Positions 5,944 through 9,929 of a DNA stretch of 9,929 bases are shown here, in pieces. The position numbers and the translations under genes are program-made. The DNA is from Terriglobales bacterium (GTDB taxonomy: Bacteria > Acidobacteriota > Terriglobia > Terriglobales > Acidobacteriaceae). Position 1 is the stretch's first letter. Each line of letters starts with the position of its first letter. A model generated the notes under the pieces. The model was not told the DNA's origin. It worked only from the letters and a program-made list of their open reading frames with translations, and ran no database searches. The stretch covers positions 1 to 9,929 of the forward strand of contig JAATFE010000030.1 in the NCBI GenBank assembly GCA_015655365.1, written 5' to 3'.

Positions 5944-8900
5944 TTAGAACTCGATACGCATCGAGAACTGTGCAGCCTTGCGGGTTGCGGCCGTAGTGCT
6001 GGTAACCTGCCCGAAGTTTGCATTGCCAACGGCTGTGCTGGCAACTGCAAATAAGGTGTGGTTGGTAACGTTGTACCACTCGGCCCGGAAGTTCAGCTTG
6101 GATGTCTCCGTGATGTGCAGCGGGAAGGTGCGCACCATAGCGAGATCCAACTGGTAGTTACCAGGACCGTAGAGGTTGTAGGGAGCGGTACGCGGCGAGT
6201 TGCCGAAGGTGTAAGCAGGCGCTGCCGCCGTATTGAGCAGCGACGTCTGTCCAGTGGGAGCTACCGGAGCGACAAACGGGCCGGAGACGGTGGCATTGCC
6301 GCCAGCCACACCACCTACGCTTGGGACGACGAAGTAAGAGCCGGCATTGGACGTCGAGTTATAGTTCGCCCAAGTGACGCCCTTGCCCCACTTTCCATTC
6401 TGGCGTGCCGATCCGGTGAAGTTCGGGTTGAGGGTGGGCGCGCAGGTGCTCTGCGCTGGATTGGTCTGGCAAGCCGATCCGGTGACTGCCAAGGGCGATC
6501 CAGAATAGGCCTGGTAGACACCGGAGAACTTGAAGCCGCCGATGACTGTCCGCTCGATGTTGTTTTGCGCGAGAACTGTCCTGCCGAAGGGCATGTTCCA
6601 TACGCCGGTCAGGACAAGGTGCTGCGGCTGGTTGGTGGTGGAGACGGTGCGCTCGATTGCGTCAGCCTTGTAGGCTTTGGAAGAGTTGACAACAGTTCCG
6701 GCGGGAAGTGCATAGCCGGAACGGAAAGTGCCGCCGTCGTCAATCGCACGCGCCCAAGTGTAATTGCCGTTGAGCGTGAGTCCATGCCAAGCGCGCATGT
6801 TCACGAGGACCTGGAGCCCGTGATAGTTGGCGTTTCCTACGTAACCGAAGGAATCGCCGACCGTCTGGAACGGAAAGGGTTTCAACGCGGCGCTTAGGTT
6901 TTGGCTGGTAGTGAAGTTGGCTGGGCAAGTCAGACCGTTGGCCGCGCAGGCTGAAGTGCCGGCGCTGCTCAGTGTCGATCCCAGATACAGATACTTTGGA
7001 TCGAGCTGATCGGCCCAGAAACCACGAGCGTTGCTGCCATCGGTCTGGAGGAAGTGACCCTCCGAACCGACATAGGTTGCGGTGGCTGTGATTGCGTTGG
7101 TCAACTGGCGCTGGAGGCCGAAGCTCCAGTTGATGTACTCAGGGGCGCGGCTGCCGAGATACGGGTCGACATAACCCATGCTCGAAGGCGTTCCTGTATA
7201 GCCGGTCGTCGTGGTGTAACCAGTGCCGTATTGCGGACCCGAACCCACACCCGCCGCGCCCGTAAAGGAAGGAATCGCACCGTTGGCGCCGTGGAGAGGC
7301 ATGGTGCTCAGCAGGGAACCATTCGACGAGAAGGAAGGCGAGGCTGCGAAGCCCAGCGTTCCGATGCTCGACGCCAGGCCACCCACCGCGTCTCCATGCG
7401 TAAACATGACACCATAGCTGGAGCGGATCACGGTTTTCGAACCAAGCTGGTAGGCTGCGCCGAGGCGAGGCCCAAAGTTCTTCTTGTAGTTGTTGACCGG
7501 CGTGGAGCAATTGCAGGTGCCGGCGCCCTTGCCCGTAAACTGCAGGGCGCCATTGACGCCTGTGATGGGGTTGGCTAGGAATGGGTTAAAGAAGCTCTCG
7601 GCGTTATGAACTTCCGTGACGGTCGGGAAGTAATCGTAGCGCAGGCCGAGGTCGAGAGTGAGCTTGGAGTTCACCTTCCAGTTGTCCTGGATGTAGGGCG
7701 AGATGGCCCGGAAGCGTGCGCCAAACTCCTGCTGCAGATACTGCGTGAAGCTACCCTTGTCGATTTCGCCGACCAGGAAGCTGGCATAGGAAAGACCAGT
7801 GCTGGCAATTGCCGTGTACTTCGGAGACGTATTGCTGGACGGCTGAATGCCCTCAGTTTCCGTAACCGCAGCGGCGAGCGTAATGGGGCTTGATCCGCCC
7901 GTGGCATTCACTACGTTGTAAAGCAGCCATGCGGTCTGGCCGCCGAAGGTGAAGGCGTGCTTGCCGACCGTCCACTGCAGGTTGTCGAGGATTGTGTAGT
8001 TTTCCGCGAGGGTGACGTTGGCAGTGGTGCCGCCCCAGTTTGTGGGAGCATCCGTGCCGGCAAAGGTCACGATCGGGAAGGTCTCTTGTGCCTGCCCAGT
8101 CGGCAGTCCGGACAACCCCATGGTCGTCGCGGCGTAATTCGGCTCCTGGTTGGAGTTGAACGTAGGGCCGTTGTAGCGGGCATATCCCCACTTGATCTGG
8201 TTGACAAGGTGCGGCGAGAATACGTGCGTTTCTTCAAGCACGCCAACTGCCGTCTTCGGTGCGTATGCCTGGCCGTAGTTATACGGAACCGGTCCCACGT
8301 TGCGGCCTGAGGTGTTCTGCCCCACAGGATTCGAACTGGCCTGACGACCGATTGCCGCCACCATGGAGAGCGTGTCTGCCGTATTGATGTTGTAGTCGAG
8401 GCGGTGGGTCATGGACCAATTGACCAGGCCCGTGGCGTTGGGCGCGATGTAGTTGCCTTGCACCGCGGCTGCGTTCGAAATTTGCGGCAGGAACTTCTGC
8501 ATGTTCACGGCAACCGCAGAGAACTCACTGGCCGGGATCGCATCGAGCTTGGCGCCGGTTGCTACAGGATTGCCCTGCGATGCTTTGCCAACACCAGGAC
8601 CGTAGCCGTAACGGTACCGGCAAGGACCGTCGGTGCTGTTCGCCGTACAGGCTGCCTGCGTGAGGGGGTCATAGATGTGGACGCCCGTCGCGCTGAAGTC
8701 GCCATTCTGCTGGGCCGTGGTGGGAAAGGTCATCGACGTCGGAGTCGCGCTGGTATAGCGGAAACCGTTGTAGTTGCCGAAGTAGAAGATCTTCTCTTTC
8801 CACGCGCCAAACGGGACGAGTGGACCGCTGAGGTTGATGCCGTATTCGTTGCTGTGCTCGACCGGCTTGATCGCCTGGCCAGTGGGAGTGTTGGTGCTCT

Positions 8901-9810
8901 TGGCAAAGAAGCCCCAGGTATCCAGGGAGGTATTCCGGAAGAACTCGTAGATGGAGCCGTGGTACTTGGCTCCGCCCTGCTTGATGCTGTAGTTCATGAC
9001 GCCCTGGCCTTCATAGATGGCCGGGTAGCCGGTGGTTTGCAATTGAAACTGATCGACCGCGTCAACTGAGATAGCGGTCCACACATAGCGGGGATCGCCG
9101 TTGCCGCCGGCGCGCACAAACGGGACGCCGTCGATGTATACAGCCGAGACGGCGCCCCTGCTGCCGGAACCATTGACGACGCCGGTATTCGTTGTGGCGT
9201 TGCCGTTAGTCTCATTGCCCTGAACGCCAGGCATAAGATACACAAAGTCGGAAGCGCGACGCTGGTCGGCGTTGCCATAAGCGCCCATTTCGATGGGCAG
9301 TTCGGAATACATCTCGTTTTCCATGGTGGCGCCCAGCGTTGCGTTGCTGGTCTCCAACTGCGGAGGTTCGGCGGTCACGGTAATCTGTTGATCGGCACCG
9401 CCGACGGTCATTACCGGGCTATAAGTCTGCATCTCCATGGCATTGACATGGATGTTTTCCTGAGTCTGTTTTTCAAAGCCCTTGGCAGATGTGGCCACCG
9501 TATAGATGCCCGGATCGAGGGCGGAAAAGTTGAAGTCGCCCGCGCCTGTCGTGGTGGTCGTAACTGTGATGCCGGTTGCCGTGTTGGTAGCAGTAACGGT
9601 AGCGCCTTGAATCACGGCCCCAGTTTTATCCGTCACGGCTCCGGTAATTCCGCCTTTACCGGTGAGCTGTGCCATCGCGCCCAACGACGCCATCATGGCA
9701 ATGACTAGAAACACCAGCCAGCCCACCTTAAATCCGCGCAAGAACCCGTGTATCGGCCCCCACGATGTATCTCTAAACTCCAACCGCTTTTCTACGGTCA
9801 AACTTCTCAT
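5944..9810 (-). CDS. TonB-dependent receptor with N-terminal carboxypeptidase-regulatory-like domain (Oar-like)
   Basis: This outer-membrane protein of 1288 residues should import a large substrate using TonB energy; pectin oligosaccharide is the likely cargo, inferred only from the neighbours. Residues 1-47 form a signal peptide with a long n-region (~29 residues), core WLVFLVIAMMASLG and cleavage motif AMA/Q. Residues ~52-135 match the carboxypeptidase-regulatory beta-sandwich (ITGAVTDKTGAVIQGATVTATN...GDFNFSALDPGIYTVATSAKGF). A plug domain follows from about 140 to 280 (ITVTAEPPQLET, ASDFVYLMPGV, AVYIDGVPF, GGAKYHGSIYEFFRNTSLD). The remaining ~1000 residues are a beta-barrel rich in Tyr, Asn, Gly and Thr, with AEWYNVTNHTLFA near the end and a terminal strand FSMRIEF ending in Phe, the usual barrel-assembly signal. 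All eight cysteines fall into four close pairs, discussed in findings. A perfect GGAGG 5 bases upstream supports the start at 9810. No SusD-like partner is adjacent. Confidence 0.93.
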   Translation of the reverse strand: MRSLTVEKRLEFRDTSWGPIHGFLRGFKVGWLVFLVIAMMASLGAMAQLTGKGGITGAVTDKTGAVIQGATVTATNTATGITVTTTTTGAGDFNFSALDPGIYTVATSAKGFEKQTQENIHVNAMEMQTYSPVMTVGGADQQITVTAEPPQLETSNATLGATMENEMYSELPIEMGAYGNADQRRASDFVYLMPGVQGNETNGNATTNTGVVNGSGSRGAVSAVYIDGVPFVRAGGNGDPRYVWTAISVDAVDQFQLQTTGYPAIYEGQGVMNYSIKQGGAKYHGSIYEFFRNTSLDTWGFFAKSTNTPTGQAIKPVEHSNEYGINLSGPLVPFGAWKEKIFYFGNYNGFRYTSATPTSMTFPTTAQQNGDFSATGVHIYDPLTQAACTANSTDGPCRYRYGYGPGVGKASQGNPVATGAKLDAIPASEFSAVAVNMQKFLPQISNAAAVQGNYIAPNATGLVNWSMTHRLDYNINTADTLSMVAAIGRQASSNPVGQNTSGRNVGPVPYNYGQAYAPKTAVGVLEETHVFSPHLVNQIKWGYARYNGPTFNSNQEPNYAATTMGLSGLPTGQAQETFPIVTFAGTDAPTNWGGTTANVTLAENYTILDNLQWTVGKHAFTFGGQTAWLLYNVVNATGGSSPITLAAAVTETEGIQPSSNTSPKYTAIASTGLSYASFLVGEIDKGSFTQYLQQEFGARFRAISPYIQDNWKVNSKLTLDLGLRYDYFPTVTEVHNAESFFNPFLANPITGVNGALQFTGKGAGTCNCSTPVNNYKKNFGPRLGAAYQLGSKTVIRSSYGVMFTHGDAVGGLASSIGTLGFAASPSFSSNGSLLSTMPLHGANGAIPSFTGAAGVGSGPQYGTGYTTTTGYTGTPSSMGYVDPYLGSRAPEYINWSFGLQRQLTNAITATATYVGSEGHFLQTDGSNARGFWADQLDPKYLYLGSTLSSAGTSACAANGLTCPANFTTSQNLSAALKPFPFQTVGDSFGYVGNANYHGLQVLVNMRAWHGLTLNGNYTWARAIDDGGTFRSGYALPAGTVVNSSKAYKADAIERTVSTTNQPQHLVLTGVWNMPFGRTVLAQNNIERTVIGGFKFSGVYQAYSGSPLAVTGSACQTNPAQSTCAPTLNPNFTGSARQNGKWGKGVTWANYNSTSNAGSYFVVPSVGGVAGGNATVSGPFVAPVAPTGQTSLLNTAAAPAYTFGNSPRTAPYNLYGPGNYQLDLAMVRTFPLHITETSKLNFRAEWYNVTNHTLFAVASTAVGNANFGQVTSTTAATRKAAQFSMRIEF

Positions 9811-9815
9811 TAAAG

Positions 9816-9820
9816 CCTCC
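9816..9820 (-). promoter_or_regulatory. Strong ribosome binding site of the receptor gene
   Basis: GGAGG on the minus strand, 5 bases before the ATG at 9810. It fixes the start and so shows that the unusually long n-region of the signal peptide is really translated. Confidence 0.85.
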
Positions 9821-9848
9821 AGAAAATTACCGCTTGGTTTCGATTCAT

Positions 9849-9877
9849 TGCCTATCAGACTGGCCCCTCCCTGTCAG
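9849..9877 (-). promoter_or_regulatory. Tentative promoter of the receptor gene
   Basis: On the minus strand, CTGACA (9877-9872, five of six matches to TTGACA) is followed after 17 bases by TAGGCA (9854-9849) preceded by TGA, an extended -10-like context. The -10 hexamer itself is poor (two of six). The -35 lies inside the left palindrome. The implied leader is short, about 30 bases, and contains the GGAGG site. Confidence 0.25.
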
Positions 9878-9888
9878 GTTCCCGACAG
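9871..9888. promoter_or_regulatory. Imperfect palindrome, candidate operator
   Basis: CTGTCAGGTTCCCGACAG: seven of eight base pairs match around a TT centre. It covers the candidate -35 hexamer of the receptor gene, so a protein bound here could block transcription. It shares its last base with the next palindrome. No family assignment is possible from the sequence alone. Confidence 0.4.
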
Positions 9889-9900
9889 TGGTCAGACCAC
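9888..9900. promoter_or_regulatory. Perfect 13-base palindrome, candidate FadR-type GntR operator
   Basis: GTGGTCAGACCAC is symmetrical about its central A. Its core TGGTCAGACCA fits the pattern TNGTNNNACNA known for operators of the FadR subfamily of GntR regulators, which includes regulators of hexuronate use such as UxuR and ExuR. It lies 78 bases upstream of the receptor ATG, next to another palindrome. The regulator gene is not in the window, so the assignment is an inference. Confidence 0.5.
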
Positions 9901-9929
9901 ATCTGAAGCGCAAATAGTGTCGAGCACAA

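Noticed and set aside
6058..6897. Plus-strand open frame of 279 residues antisense to the receptor gene
   Set aside because: Arg/Gly/Val-rich shadow of the receptor coding sequence with no family resemblance.
8404..9069. Plus-strand open frame of 221 residues antisense to the receptor gene
   Set aside because: Same reason: composition of a shadow frame, and the receptor's plug region is well supported on the minus strand.
1..9929. Signs of mobile elements, CRISPR arrays, tRNA genes or phage genes
   Set aside because: No transposase, integrase, regularly spaced repeats, tRNA-like cloverleaf or insertion-sequence ends were seen; gene content and base composition look uniform.

Overview
The window holds five genes of a pectin-degradation locus. 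It most probably comes from an acidobacterium (class Terriglobia, relatives of Granulicella, Edaphobacter or Terriglobus). That assignment is an inference from protein style: a very large TonB-dependent receptor with an N-terminal carboxypeptidase-regulatory-like domain and no SusD partner, GC-rich coding sequence, and the particular mix of carbohydrate-active families. No rRNA or other phylogenetic marker is present.

Layout. At the left edge, a plus-strand gene enters the window already open. Its visible part is the apparent tail of a GH28 polygalacturonase domain followed by a complete CE8 pectin methylesterase domain (1-1242). It converges on a minus-strand gene cluster, and an asymmetric hairpin terminator (1264-1300) separates the two. 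Read in transcription order, right to left, the minus strand carries a TonB-dependent receptor (9810-5944), a rho-independent terminator (5922-5873), then three genes: a secreted alpha/beta-hydrolase esterase (5711-4701), a PL10 pectate lyase (4564-3242) and a GH105 unsaturated rhamnogalacturonyl hydrolase with an extra C-terminal domain (3245-1317). The last two overlap by four bases (ATGA). A perfect hairpin of uncertain role lies in the gap between the esterase and the lyase. Two abutting palindromes lie upstream of the receptor gene, one of them matching the FadR-type GntR operator pattern.

How the genes would work together (inference from families). The methylesterase, and probably the esterase, strip methyl and acetyl groups from pectin. 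The GH28 domain and the PL10 lyase cut the polygalacturonate backbone, the lyase leaving 4,5-unsaturated ends. The receptor would carry oligosaccharides across the outer membrane. The exported GH105 enzyme would remove the unsaturated uronic acid from the non-reducing end. The four enzymes and the receptor all appear to be exported: three enzymes and the receptor have visible signal peptides, and the N terminus of the GH28-CE8 protein lies outside the window. Cytoplasmic uronate catabolism genes and the regulator are not in the window.

No RNA genes, CRISPR arrays, insertion sequences or phage genes were seen. No non-coding gap exceeds 300 bases; the largest is 5712-5943 (232 bases), which holds a terminator, a candidate promoter and a leader. 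I found no radically new system. The items most worth a second look are the paired palindromes upstream of the receptor, the four local cysteine pairs in the receptor, the two domain fusions and the hairpin inside the enzyme operon.
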